A stretch of DNA of 64,000 nt from Rhynchopus euleeides (taxonomy: Eukaryota; Euglenozoa; Diplonemea; Diplonemida; Diplonemidae): assembly GCA_963210315.1 (NCBI GenBank), contig OY723254.1:434001-498000 (forward strand), read 5' to 3'. The stretch's first letter is position 1; every line of letters starts with the position of its first letter. The position numbers and the translations under genes were made by a program. This document shows, one piece after another, positions 23,969 to 35,600 of the stretch. Under the pieces are notes generated by a model. That model did not search any database and was not told the DNA's origin. It worked only from the letters and a program-made list of their open reading frames with translations.

Positions 23969-26900
23969 CTACACCGTCCCCGTGTAGGACCGTGACACGT
24001 TCCACTGAAAGAGGCATCCGTCAGACGCAGATGAGAACATGGCTGTGCTAGCGGGGTTGAACGACACCCCCGTCACCTCGTCGCTGTGCCCGCGATACTT
24101 CTTGTGCGATGACTGGTGCACCGGGGCAGGGTAGCTGAACAGGCGCACGTCAGACCACCTGTGTTTGTGTGTGTTGGTGTTGTGGCTTGATGCACAGGCC
24201 GAGCGAAGCCCCAGTTGAGGAGCAAACAATGGTTGGAAAAAGACCTGGGGCCGCGTTCTTTGTTTTCCCGAACGTGCCCCGCACCGGGCGCGTCGGGGTG
24301 CTGGGGGTGTGGCAGAAATTTAACAGAAGAGCGCATGGATGCTGGCATACACATCACCCACAGCACACAGATCGCTGTCCGGCTGCCTGTCGACTGCAGT
24401 GATAGACGTGGAGTCCATCTTCTCCTCCCAGATCCCCTGCACATGCCAGCCGTAGGCACAGGTCCACCTGCCCCAGGGCTGGGCACGGATCAGCACCGGG
24501 CGCGTCAGGCGTGCGCCATCTCTGTCGAAGTACATGTGCTCGGGGGTCTTGTCATCACTCTGCAGACTCTGCCCGTCAGCCGCCCAGTCGATGCGGAGCA
24601 CTTCGGAGTTGTGCCCGGTGGTCGACCCGAGATGCATCGCACCCCGCCCGATGTCATACAAGTCGATGCGGTTCAGCGCCCCACCCACAGCGAGCCTCCT
24701 GCTTGCCGGGTCGAAGCGTGTGCAGTAGGCGCTCTCCCCTTCACTCTCGTCGAGCTTGCGGATGACCTTGCAGCTCTGCACCTCGCCGTCACTCAGGCAC
24801 TGCGCCTTGAAGACCAACCCGCCGCCGTTGCAGTACTTCCCGTTCGGAAGCATGCCTGCCTCCAGCCCGACCGCAATGTAGTAACCATCGCGTGTGATGT
24901 CGACACAGAGCCCGCGCCCCGTCAGCTGCACCACATGCACCAGCCGGTGTGTGATGGTGTTCCAGAAGCGCATGGTGCAGTCCGACCCCACGGTGATGGC
25001 GAAGGGTGCCTTGGGGTGGGCGGCGACGCCGGCAACGATGTTGGTGAAGCCGACGTCCTGGCCTACCTCGCTGGCCTGCAGGGACGCCTTGGGCAGGGCG
25101 GAGTGGCCCTGCAGCAGGATGGTGATGGTGGGCACACCGCCGTCGGCATCCGTCAGGTCGATCTCCTGCAGTGGGGGGGGGGGGGGGGGGGTGGGAGCGT
25201 TCACACTGTGCAGGCTGCGGCATGCGATCAGGGGGCGTGTCCGGGCGCGGTGCAGTGATTATTTATTTGGAGGCAGAAAAGTGACCGGCAACCTTTCGGA
25301 GAGTGTGCCTGAGGGTGTTCTGCAAATTAACCCGACAAAGGGTGAAGAGCGGGGTTCCTGAGTGCCGGCGCTGAATCACAACACCTAAACATACCACAAC
25401 TTGGTTGGAGAACAGCACGCAGGCAACGCGCAGCGTCAGAAGGCTCCCATTCCTGCCGGTGTTGCGCACATCCATCGAGCGGATCGGCGCCTTGCCGGTG
25501 GCAACCACGCGCAGTGCCTCCTCCATGCATTTCTCTGTGGGTGTGGGTGGGTGATTGGGCCACAAATTGCTACTGTTGGCTGCCGTGGCGCCAGAGCAGC
25601 GCCGACTGCCTGGCGACAGCGCGGCGGCAGGCCACTCCATACCGACATGCGTCGCCGCAACCGAGTTGATGAGCTCCGCCACGTCATACGATGTGGCGAC
25701 GTGCACGGAGAAGTCCTCCAGACCCCGCCACACGCGCACCGCACCGTCCCTCCCAGCAGTCACCACCGCCTCCGTCGCACCGCCTGCCGCGTTGGGCACA
25801 GCCTTCACCGAAGAGATGCCACCCGCATGCACATCCGGGATCACACCAGTCAGGCTCTCGTGCCGCCAGATGAGCAGCGACCCTGCATCGGTGCCGGTCA
25901 GCACCGTGTCGGCATCGATGAATGCCGCGCAGATGACACGCTGGTTCTGCAGGCTGTTGTCGCCCTTGATCAGGCCGGGGCGCACCTTCAGCGTCCCCCG
26001 CAGCCCGGCACTCAGCTCGATGAACTTGACTGTCCTCCTCCCCACCGCGATGAGAATCGTCGGGTTGAACGGGTTGAACACAATGTTGTAAACGTTCTCC
26101 CCCGACACGCGCGCATCCGACACCACCTCCTTCGTCTCCCAGCGGTACACCGTCAGGGTGTGGTGCGCATCCCCGCTCACCACCGCCAGCAGCCTCCCGT
26201 CGGGCGAGAAGGCCATACACGCCACACCCGAGTCATGGAAGTCATTCAACGCCGCCTTACACGCCATGGTGTGAATATCCCACACCGTTACCTTCGTGGC
26301 CGACGCGTTGCCCCGGTGCTTCCCCCCCTTCTGCCCCGTCGCCACGACGTTCCCCTCGGGATGCACCGCCATGCTGCACACTTCCGCCGTGTGGTGGAAG
26401 CAGAACCGCTGCTGCCGCGTGTCGCAGTCGATGGTCACCCCCACCGCTGCGCTGTACGTCACAAGCTTATGCGCCTCGCCATACATGATGTTGTCGTTGT
26501 ACCCATCCACAGAGCAGCCGTAGATATGCTGCAGCTCCAGCTTCGCCTGGGGCAGCTGAGACGACTTCATCTGGTCATCCGACACACCCTCCGGGGGGAA
26601 CACCGCACTCTGCAGAAACCGCGGATACCGGATCCCCGCCTGATAGTCGGCGTTGATCTCCGACACAGGCGTTGCCCCTTTGTGCGCCGTGATGCGCTTC
26701 TTCCCCCCGATCACGGGGACAGGCCCGTTCGCCTTCGCAACCTTGATTTTAAACGCCGTGTTGCTGTCCAGTGTGGCAGGGCTGATAGACTCCCCCCTGC
26801 GAGGGGTGCCGGACCTCCTGGCATCGGGGGATGGCGGGCGCGACCCAGCCCGGCTGTTGCGGGGGGAGGCGGCGCGCGACGACGGCGCGGGGCGCGGGGA

Positions 26901-27302
26901 GGGGTGCCTCTGTGAAGATCCGCTCCTGGTGGGGCCCGGGGAGCGCCCGCGCGGCTTCGACGACAGCACGGAGGCCTGGTTGAGGCCGTTGAGGTTGGGC
27001 GCCACCTTCTCGAGGGCTTCCGTGATGGAGTCGAGGGAGCGGCCCAGAATGGTGACGCTGTGCTGCAGCGACTTGCAATCCGCATCCCGCTGCTCCAGCT
27101 CGACTTCGAGCTTGTGGATCTTGCTGTTCGTCTCCTCGCGCTGCCGCCGCATCTGCGACTCAAACATGATGCGCTGTCGCGTCAGCTCCCCGTTGAGCGC
27201 CTCGAACATCGCATACACCTGTGCAGGTGCCTCCTGGGGCTCCTGGGGGTAAGCAGCGGGTGCACCATCCATTGCCCGTGACGGCTCGATGTCGTACGGC
27301 AT
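23969..27302 (-). CDS. EML/EMAP-like microtubule-associated protein (HELP + WD40 repeats)
   Basis: Four exons (27302-25643, 25534-25395, 25165-24351, 24158-23969) with GTATG...AG introns give 934 residues in one frame. Residues ~25-105 form a coiled coil (EETNSKIHKLEVELEQRD), matching the trimerisation segment of echinoderm microtubule-associated protein-like (EML) proteins. A Ser/Arg/Pro-rich linker follows. A HELP motif is visible (LELQHIYGCSVDGYNDNIMY), then many WD40 repeats, including VTVWD, LLIWRH, VRVWRG and FQWNV, across two tandem propellers. The last exon ends in the typical VRLFSYP...HSDEVTGVSF pattern. Family knowledge places it on microtubules, often of the axoneme or spindle. 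A candidate acceptor (cctcccag) lies about 25 nt before the ATG. Intron 2 has a 19-C tract (coding strand) as its polypyrimidine tract. Confidence 0.9.
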
Positions 27303-28500
27303 GGTCCACCTCCCGCAGCTGCTGTCCTGGGAGGTGGCGGTCGTGCGGCCGTGGCCCTGGTTGCCTTGGGGTTGGGTGGGATGGGCGGTGGTGGCGGTGG
27401 TGTGAGGTAAGCTGCAAAGCGGTTTGGGGGGGGGGGGGGGGTGGGCGGTGTGGGGAGGGGGTGGGGTATTCGTCTCTCGCTTCGCCAAGAACCGTTGCCC
27501 ACACCGCACGGTGCCCTACTTTTCACCCCCCCCCCCCCCCCTTTGGGCAGTGCTGCACCCTCGCTTCAGCCTTTTGTTTACGTGCTGCCTCTGTCCGGGT
27601 GCTGTCTGGGTGAGCACATCGCACTGCCAAGAACCCTCATTGCGAGGGATGCAAACCCCCCCCAACAGGGCTACACATCCCAGCCCGCCTTCTGTCCGAA
27701 ACTCCCGCACCCCACACCTTTGATATCGGAACACGCTCCTCCTGAAGACTGTTTCCGCTATTGCCTCCTCGGTGTTCCTCCTCTTGGCGGTGGGAACGGC
27801 GGTACATTGCCACCAGGCGGAGCTGCGAAAACGCTGGGCGGCGAACACCTCTAGTGGCTCGGGGCAGGGGAGGGACGCACACACAAGCCGACACTTCACA
27901 CTTCACGCCATACCACACCACACAGACTCGTGAATCATTGTGCAACAGTGCAGAACACACCGAGAACTCATCGTGACATTTTGCGACGATCTCCACTGCA
28001 CCCAGCCGCGGTTCCCTGAAGGGCAAACAATATCACTCCCGCGCTGTGTGTTTTTTCGGCGCAGTTTTAACCTGAATCCTGGGCAATGCAGACTCAACCA
28101 ACTCGCTGCCCCTTCGCAGCACGTCTATCTATGGGTGGGATGTGAGGGAAACTGTGGCTTGTCGTGGGGACGGGGGCTTATTCTGATCGTTGTTAAAAAG
28201 CATGCCCGCGGGAAGGCAGGGCCGGCAGAGGGGACGAGGTGGAGGGGGGGGGGGGTGGTGGCACGAGGCAAGACGCAATGACTTCAGACGCCGTACAGGC
28301 CAGGGCCCCCCCCTCAGCGGAGGCCCTTTTGGGTTTCTAGCTCAAAAGGGAAGCGAAACGGATGAAGGGGGCGAAGGATCTAAGGGATGGGGGGAGGGGA
28401 CATGGGATGAACCATGCGTTCGCTTGGGGAAAGAGGGCGGGGCGGGGGCGGGGGGCGGAGGGGGATTGAACAGGCGCAGGGTGATCTTTTATGTATCCGT

Positions 28501-28549
28501 CAAGCCAAGCCAAGCCAAGCCAAGCCAAGCCAAGCCAAGCCAAGCCAAG
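28501..28549 (+). repeat. CAAGC pentanucleotide microsatellite
   Basis: About ten uninterrupted copies of caagc. It is non-coding and not telomere-like. Confidence 0.95.
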
Positions 28550-29159
28550 TTGATGAGACCCACCCTGGCTCAAACGGGTTGACCCAACAACTCAAAAAAA
28601 TACCCTGGCCGAAATCCAACAATTGCACGCACAATATGGGAATGTGCTCGCTTGCACCACTGTGGCGCACGCAGGGGCGACTGGAAGCACAACAAAACCT
28701 ACAACCTGCGTGTGGATGACACGCTGGTGTAACGACGGCAGGGGGGGCGAGGGATATGTGGGCTACAGGGGTAGGGGAGGCAGTGGGGGATAAGAACTCA
28801 GATGTTGTTGTGACGATGCAGGTGCCTGGTGGGAGGGATGCCTTCTGTTCTCCCGCGAGGCGGGGGAAGAGGATCTAATGGCACACCCCCCAGCACACAG
28901 CAGGGGGGGGGAAATGAAACGCATCAATGGGGGGGGGTAGCCCCCTATCGGCAGCAGGGATTCAGGCAAAGCTGTTTCGGCGCAGTTTTCACCTAAAAAT
29001 GGGGAGGAAATCCACCAAAACTAAACCCATGTGGCCCCATCTTCCCCCCCTCCCCCCCCCCGTGCCTATAGTTCTGATTTTTTTTCGTTCAACTTTTTTT
29101 TTGTGCTTTCCAAAGAAACAGAACTGACCTATCTAGACGAAAAAAACAGAGGAGAAAAG

Positions 29160-29330
29160 AAAAGTGTCACTGCGCTTTGTTCGGCACTTTTTGCTTTGGT
29201 TTCTTTTTTGCGTTGACGCTTCCACACTCACACTCCTGCTGATGATGGTGTCGTGAGTGAGGAGCACAAGGGCACGAACAAGCACGCGACACTTTCCGCC
29301 CACATCGAAGTGTGCTGAAAAAAAAAGACT
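29160..29330. repeat. Dispersed repeat carrying the retroelement end motif (possible unoccupied target)
   Basis: tgcgttgacgcttccacac at 29209-29227 is identical to the motif at both ends of the retroelement (44474-44492 and 48893-48911). To the left it has aaaagtgtcac (29160), as does the left flank of the element (44420). To the right it shares scattered blocks with the right flank of the element: ctgatga, gagcac and gacactttccgc followed by a short complementary tail. It therefore resembles the sequence that would exist without the element. It may be a multicopy target repeat or a structured non-coding RNA; which one cannot be decided from sequence alone. Confidence 0.45.
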
Positions 29331-29590
29331 CGGGGCAAAATCACACGCCCCGCCCCGCCCCACCCGGTACAGCGCCAAGCATCAGCCACTCTTCCATTCC
29401 ACACCAGGCGGAGGAGAGGGAAGTGTGACTGTCGAGAGTGAAGCAGGGCAATGCCCCCCTACACCCTCGAGCAAAGTGCGCATGATCCGGGAGGAGGGCA
29501 CGGTTTGGGGGGCAGGGGGGTGCGGGGAGGGTGAGGGGTGTGTGTGTGTCTGGGCTGTACGCAACCCTGGCACCAACCCCGACCCTCTCT

Positions 29591-31005
29591 CTACCCAGAG
29601 AGTTCCTCCTGCGGGTTGTTGCGCATTGCATTGCCGATCCACTCGCGCACGGATGACCGATTCCAGTATGCGTTCTGCGACATTTCCATGTTGTTCAGCA
29701 GCTGGAGTGCGTTGTGCGACAAGCGCAGGTCCTTCTTCGGAGCGTCGTTCGCATTGAGTGAGCGGCGCGGGCGTGGGATGTGAGCATCCTTTTGCCTGTA
29801 GCGTGTGGAGAGGGTGGGGAGGGTGGGGGGGGGGGTGGGATATTTTATTGTTCAGATTTGGAATTGCATTGCACACTCCAAATCTTTGCACTCTTGGGAC
29901 AAGTTGGCAGTGTTTGCAACACAGCCAGCACGCCAAAGTGATCGGCATATTTGACGACCTGGGTGTGGTCCCCCACCCCCCACTTGCTAAGCAACCAACA
30001 TACTTCCGCACAGGCCTCGGGACATTGATACACCCCGGTGTGCGTGGGCGGAGAGGCTCGCGGGCCGCACCGTCTGTCCGCCTTCGCTTCGTGTTGTCGT
30101 TATTCGCCTTCCTCCCTGCCGCCTTACCTGTGGCAGCGTTGCCGTCTTGTAGACCCTCGTGCATCAGGGGCGCCGGCGCTGCTTGGAACGCCTGCGCCTC
30201 CTCCGTGCCCTGCTGGGAGGCGCTCTGCTGTGCGAGGAGCCTGCTCATCAGCGACTGTAGCACCTGTGTCTCCTCAGCCTTCAGGTTGAAGTTGGCTCCG
30301 CCGCACAGCTCCTGCAGCACCGCCTCCGCCCGTGGCTGCAGCGCATCCGGCTGTAGCGCACCCTGCTGCTGCTGCGATACAGGCTCCGGCGCCTCTGGCG
30401 CTTCCGGCACTGCCTCTGGTGCCGCTTCAGGCACTTTGATGCTGCTGGCATCGCTCAGGGCGCAGCTGATGCGCTTTCTTCGCCGGCTGCGGCGTGGCAC
30501 ACCACCATTGTGCCACATATCAGGCATAGTCAGCTCCGGCGGCGACACCGACTCCTGTGAGTGGGAGGGCGTTTGGAGGGGCACGGCCTTCACACTGCCC
30601 CTTCAGCTTTGCATTCTCTTCTAGGGTTGCACTGCGCACATCATGCCACGGGCCACACAAACAACCATACCTCCTGGGCAGCCTCCGGTGCCTCGGCAGG
30701 GCGCGCAGGCGACGACAGAACCGAGTGCTTCAGCGAGCTGACGGGCGACACGTCCACCTCCTGTTAAGTCCGGTGGGTGGGTGGGTGGATGGTGAGCACT
30801 GGGGGGCACATCGAGGGGGGCGCACGTGTTCGGGATCAAAAAGGTTGAGAAGCCTGCCCCTCCGACACCCACATACGATAGGGGGGCGTTTAAACAGGGC
30901 GGAAGTGGGCAGGCCGGAACAGCGCCCTCCGCTGCCCATGTCGCTCCATGAGTCGAGGGTTGGCGATGATGCCGGCGATGGCAGCTCTGGTGTGAGGTCT
31001 CTCAT
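29591..31005 (-). CDS. Unknown protein with basic, NLS-like segments (four exons)
   Basis: Exons 31005-30877, 30760-30671, 30554-30004 and 29795-29591 join in frame across GTATGT/GTATGG/GTATGT...AG introns (116, 116 and 208 nt) to give 324 residues. The N-terminal third is Ser/Pro-rich. A basic cluster, PRRSRRRKR, follows MPDMWHNGG. The middle is Ala/Glu/Pro- and Gln-rich with a short helical stretch (AEAVLQELCGGANFNLKAEE). A second basic patch, TKRRRTDG, precedes the last exon, which reads like a conserved helical tail (LRLSHNALQLLNNMEMSQN, ending NNPQEELSG). Basic patches suggest nuclear location; this is inference. No family is recognised. A GTAAGG within exon 3 could be an alternative donor, but the frame is open through it and every other donor here is GTATG. 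Confidence 0.65.
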
Positions 31006-32684
31006 GGCTGTGTGTAAGGGGCACACGGCCTCTGACCTGGGTGTGGGTGGGTTGGGGGTGTCTCGGGTTTTGCAACAAGCGGGAAGTGGAGGTGTGCCAG
31101 GCAGCAGTTCCCAGAGGTTGGATGCTGCAACAAGAAAAGACTTGGTGTTGCGGTATTTGTTTGTACGAACGGTACCTGCGTGTGCATGTGTGCAGATGCC
31201 GAACGCTGCCACGAGTCTTTTTAGGTGAAAAAATCACATTGTTCTGCCAAAAACAAAATACCCTGAAGCAAATCCGCGGCGGTGGGGAGCAGGGGGGGGG
31301 ATGGGGCGTGCCCATGTAGGGCAGCATCACTTCCGCATGTCCCAGCCGCACACAACACCGCCCCGCATGCGCCATCGCCGCGCACCCCTTGCAGCAGATG
31401 GCGGGCGGGGCAGTGCCACTCCCGTGGCTCCGAAGGGACTAGCGAGGGCACACCACCGACACAGCCTGGGGCACAGGCACACACACACAGTCACACCGAC
31501 AAGAAGAGACACGCCACCGAGAGGACGCCATAGTGCTTGGTACGAGACGCAAGCAGCATGCAATGCGTGCCAGAGGAAGGAGGGGGCGGGCTGTGGGAGA
31601 CGCACACCGCCTCAGGGCGGGGCTGCTCCACATGGCCCAGCCAAGCGCCTTCACACCGTGCTGTCTGTCAGTATATCCACGCGGTTTCCAACACCACGGC
31701 ACAAGGCGGACCGTGGTTGTTCCTAGTTTCTGGGCCCCGCAAAGGCACACCACGCTCAAAGCCCGTAGCACAGCAGCACAACACAACACCGCTGCACTCC
31801 ACAGGGCTCTACACAGGGGCACATGTGAGGTTCCAAAGACAACCAAAGACAAGAGACGCACACGTCCGTGCGGAGGTGTGGTGTGTGCATGCTCGCAGCA
31901 CCCCCCTCGCCCTTGCCGCCACCTGCCACGAGGGGGCGAGGTGTGCGGCAAAGGGAAATGCGGAGGGTGCGCGCGAGAAGTGAAACAACTCAATAAAACA
32001 GCGGCACCCGCAACGCCTCGCTGAGGCGCGGTGGGGTGTGGGGGAGGGGCACATCGGAATGATGCATGTTGACGCACGAAGGCTTCCGTGGTGAGAAGAT
32101 GGTCATGCGTGTCCGCAGCACGGCATCACACGTCCGTTTTGTTGCCGACACGGCATGGTCCCAATCTCACTCCGAGGATGCGCTCACCCATATAGAAGAG
32201 GGTTTGAGGTGTGGAACCAAAGGTTCCCAAGTATGCAAAGAGAAACAATTAAACAGATCTTCTGAGGCGAGGCGAAGAAGCATGGCCTTACGACACAAGT
32301 GAAGCAAAGGGTTTCGCACACCGGCAGCGCCGCACGGACACGAAATACGTGCGTGTGGGTGTGTTTGATATGGATATGTGAACAAGGATATGCAGTGCCT
32401 GTTCCGTCTCGTGAACGGCTGATTGGGATTGCTGAACTTTCGTGTCTGAATTGAGCGAACACGGTTGCATCAGCATCAGCAGAAAGAGAACAGACGCACA
32501 CACGGAACGCGTGGAGTCACTGCCCTTGCGGGTTGAGCAATCATCCGGCAACCAGGCAAGGCGGATGAGGTAGTTGAAGAGAGTTGGCTCTGCAAAGGCT
32601 AGAACGTGAAGAAGGGGAACTCCAGCACAGGCACCGGCACTGGGTGTGTGCAGGCGCATTGGGACTTGGCGCGACTTGCGGCGC
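31006..32684. other. Intergenic stretch, no gene seen
   Basis: About 1.7 kb with no supported coding region. It should contain the 3' untranslated region of the astacin gene and the 5' leader of the unknown gene to its left. No notable repeats apart from short G runs. Confidence 0.45.
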
Positions 32685-35600
32685 CTACTTGTTCCCACCG
32701 CCGCACGTGCAGCAGGCCTCCACAGCGACAAGGCCCTGGTTGCGGTAGTGCGACCCGTACTGCGAGCAGTACGATGTGTGCGACGCGTACCACTCGCACG
32801 TGTAGTGCGAGTGGCCGCGGTGGTGCCACGGTTTCCCCTGGCTCAGCGTGCGGTCCGTGCACTGCCCGGGTGGGGGCGGGGCGATCACGGCCGCAGACGT
32901 AGACCCGCCACCACACACACAGCAAGCCTCGTTGGCGACGTGGCGGTTGCGGTAGTGTGCCCCGTACCGCGCGCAGCGCGACCTGTCAGATGCGTACCAC
33001 TCGCATGTGTAGAATGAGTGGCCACGGTGGTGCCACGGCTTCCCACTCGACTGCAGGTCCGTGCACTGTGCGGGCTGGGGCTGGGGCTGGGGCACAGGCA
33101 CAGGAGCAGGAACAGGGGCGGGCTTCGGTGTCTGCCTCGTCGACCCACCACCACACACACAGCAAGCCTCGTTTGCGGTGTGTGTGTGGCGGTAGTTGTT
33201 TCCATACTGAGCGCAGGCCCCCGCAGTCTCCTCGTAGTACTTGCAGCCGTAGACCACATTGCCAAGCTCGTGCCAGCCCTGCCCGTTGGGAAGCGCCAGG
33301 TCCTCGCAGACCTTCGAGGGAGGTGGCTTGGTGACAGGCACAGGCGCAGGCCCTGGCCCAGTCGGCCCATCGTACGTGTTGCACTTCCACGACACGCTGA
33401 ACTTGCTTCCAGCCGCAGAGTCCAGCAGCAGCGTCAGGCTGCGGCGCACCCACTCATCGCTGGGCGACCAGCTCACAGTCTCCTTCCCGTCGACGTTTGT
33501 CATGTACAGCTGCGACCGCAGCGACACACCCTTCCACCTCAGGTACATCTGCCCACCGGGGCACACCAGGTGCCAGCACTGCAGCCCGCTCGCGTCACCA
33601 GCATAGGACAGCGTGCCGGGCTGCGGGCCGTACACACCACGGTAGCTGCCCTGGCAGCGGTGCCCGGCCGACACAGGGATGGGTGTCGGAGGTGCCGATG
33701 GCACGTGCATGGGGGTCGGTGTCCTGCTCACAGGGCTGGGTGGGGGGATGCCGGGCCCGTAGCAGTCGAACGACACGTCGTCCAGGTACAGCGGTGTGTC
33801 CTGTGCCCCGATAAGGGTGTTGTGCACAGGCGACGTGTCGAAGTAGATCATCTCCATGTGCTCGCACCCGAGCACTGTCTGCAGCACCTCCTGCCCGTCG
33901 ACAATCCACCGCACCGTCTTCGCACCCCAGTCCAGCACCAGGTCGAACGAGTACCACCGCAGGTGCTCCATGCGCTGCAGGACAGGCTTGTAACCGGCGT
34001 TGAGCTGTCCAGTTGCGTGGTCGTATGCCATGCTCACACACGTGCCTGTGGTCCCAGAGTACATTGTCGTCTTCAGCGCACCCTCACGACGTGGCACCGA
34101 CACCGAGAAGCGCACGCGGGTCGGCCTGTACTGTGTGTCCCAAGGCTCCAGCGACGCCTGCCCACGCACCTCCAGTGAACGTCTGCTGCTGAGAGCCCGC
34201 GCCGTGGTGAAGGCAGCCCCGAAGCGCCACGTCATCCCCTCCATGAAGGCGGCGTCGTCCTCGAAGTCGAACCCGTAGTTCCGCGTGCAGTACGCGTAGC
34301 CCTCGCACTCCGCCCCGGCACGCCCGTTGTAGCACTCGCACGGGGCGTGTGGCGCGCCCGTGCATCGCCCGTTCCCCCCGCACACACCTGGGTCCTCTGC
34401 AGCCTTCCCGAAGCACACGGCGCTCGTTGGCACTACCACCACTTCCACCTCGCACGTGGTGGCCCGCTGCTGTGCGTCCTGGAACTTCACCGCCAGACGG
34501 TAGCGCGTCTCCGCAGTGACGTACGGCGGCACCCACTGCACTGCCCCTGACGAGTGGTAGTGCCCGTTCCCGCCGTGCTCCGTCGGGGTCAGGTACGCCC
34601 CCTCAGGCAGCCCTGCCTGCAGCCCACCCGTCCCGCGTGCCGAGAACGCGCTGATCCTCGTCACGCCCACAGACGACCCGGAGATGGCGGCGAAGGTGAC
34701 CTGGAAGTACTTCCGGTGCGCAATCCGCGTCCCCGTCTCCACGCTTGCAACGCACTTCGGCGCAGCCGGCTTCTGGCAGTTGTTGTACATGAACCGGATA
34801 GCCTCCCCGTCGCGCTTGCTGGGCTTGAAGCGCTGCCCGATGCGGCGCGGCGAAAGGATTGTCTTCTTCCTGTCAGTGCTGAAGGCATATGGCTCGTAGT
34901 GCATCAGTGAGTCGTAGTCGTATGGCAGCAGGTCCTGCCCCTCCGCCAGTGAGTACTTGTGGAAGTTGTGCTTCGACCCCGCAGAGACCCTGCTGTCCAC
35001 CACCGTCACGAAGGAGTCGCGGTCGGAACGGCACTGTTCGTGGTTTAGCCCAAGTGAATGCCCTGAGTCGGTTGTTACGTGGTCAGCGGCGATGGTGACG
35101 ACCACCGGTCCCTGCGCCACGCGTGAACAAACACTGAACCCAAGCAGTGCCTGTCACGATTCCCACACACGGTTGTCTGCGGTGAGGAAAAGAGACGCCG
35201 TAGCGTCTCTGGAAAAACCTGCCGCTGGTTAGCAACCTGGGGTGCCACCCCCCTAAGTGTGGGGAGACCCGGTGGCTCATGGTGAGTATCCGGAAGTCCC
35301 ACGCGGAGTGAGGGCAATTGGCTAGTTTTTACCCTTTGGGAAGACACTTTGGGTAGTGCACTCCTACGTTTTTCCATCCCTTTCGGACTTCGTCCTGTCC
35401 CCCACAATTGCGAGTCCTCATCACGCACCGTGACTTACTGGACCAATCCCCCCAGTACGGTTGGATTACACTGGTTGTCCTGTAAAGTCGGACTCAGACA
35501 CGCATCGGCGGGGGTCAAACCCAGCTCATCGAGCTCGGATGGATCTTCGTCACGGCTCCGTGGAGGGCAGTCGCTGCGGATGACAGGACGAGGGCGCGCC

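Larger units (their letters stand above)
27303..29590. other. Intergenic stretch with two repeat features
   Basis: No gene is recognised. It holds long C/G homopolymers near 27,425-27,440 and 27,527-27,541, a CAAGC pentanucleotide microsatellite (28,501-28,549), and a structured repeat at 29,160-29,330 related to the ends of the retroelement at 44.5-48.9 kb. Confidence 0.5.

Noticed and set aside
28501-28549. CAAGC array as a telomere or centromere repeat
   Set aside because: About ten copies, internal, unlike any telomere unit I know; a simple microsatellite.
35500-35530. SINE or tRNA-derived nature of the astacin insertion from ggggtcaaaccc
   Set aside because: Only a weak B-box-like match; no convincing A box at the right distance and no poly(A) or oligo(T) end.
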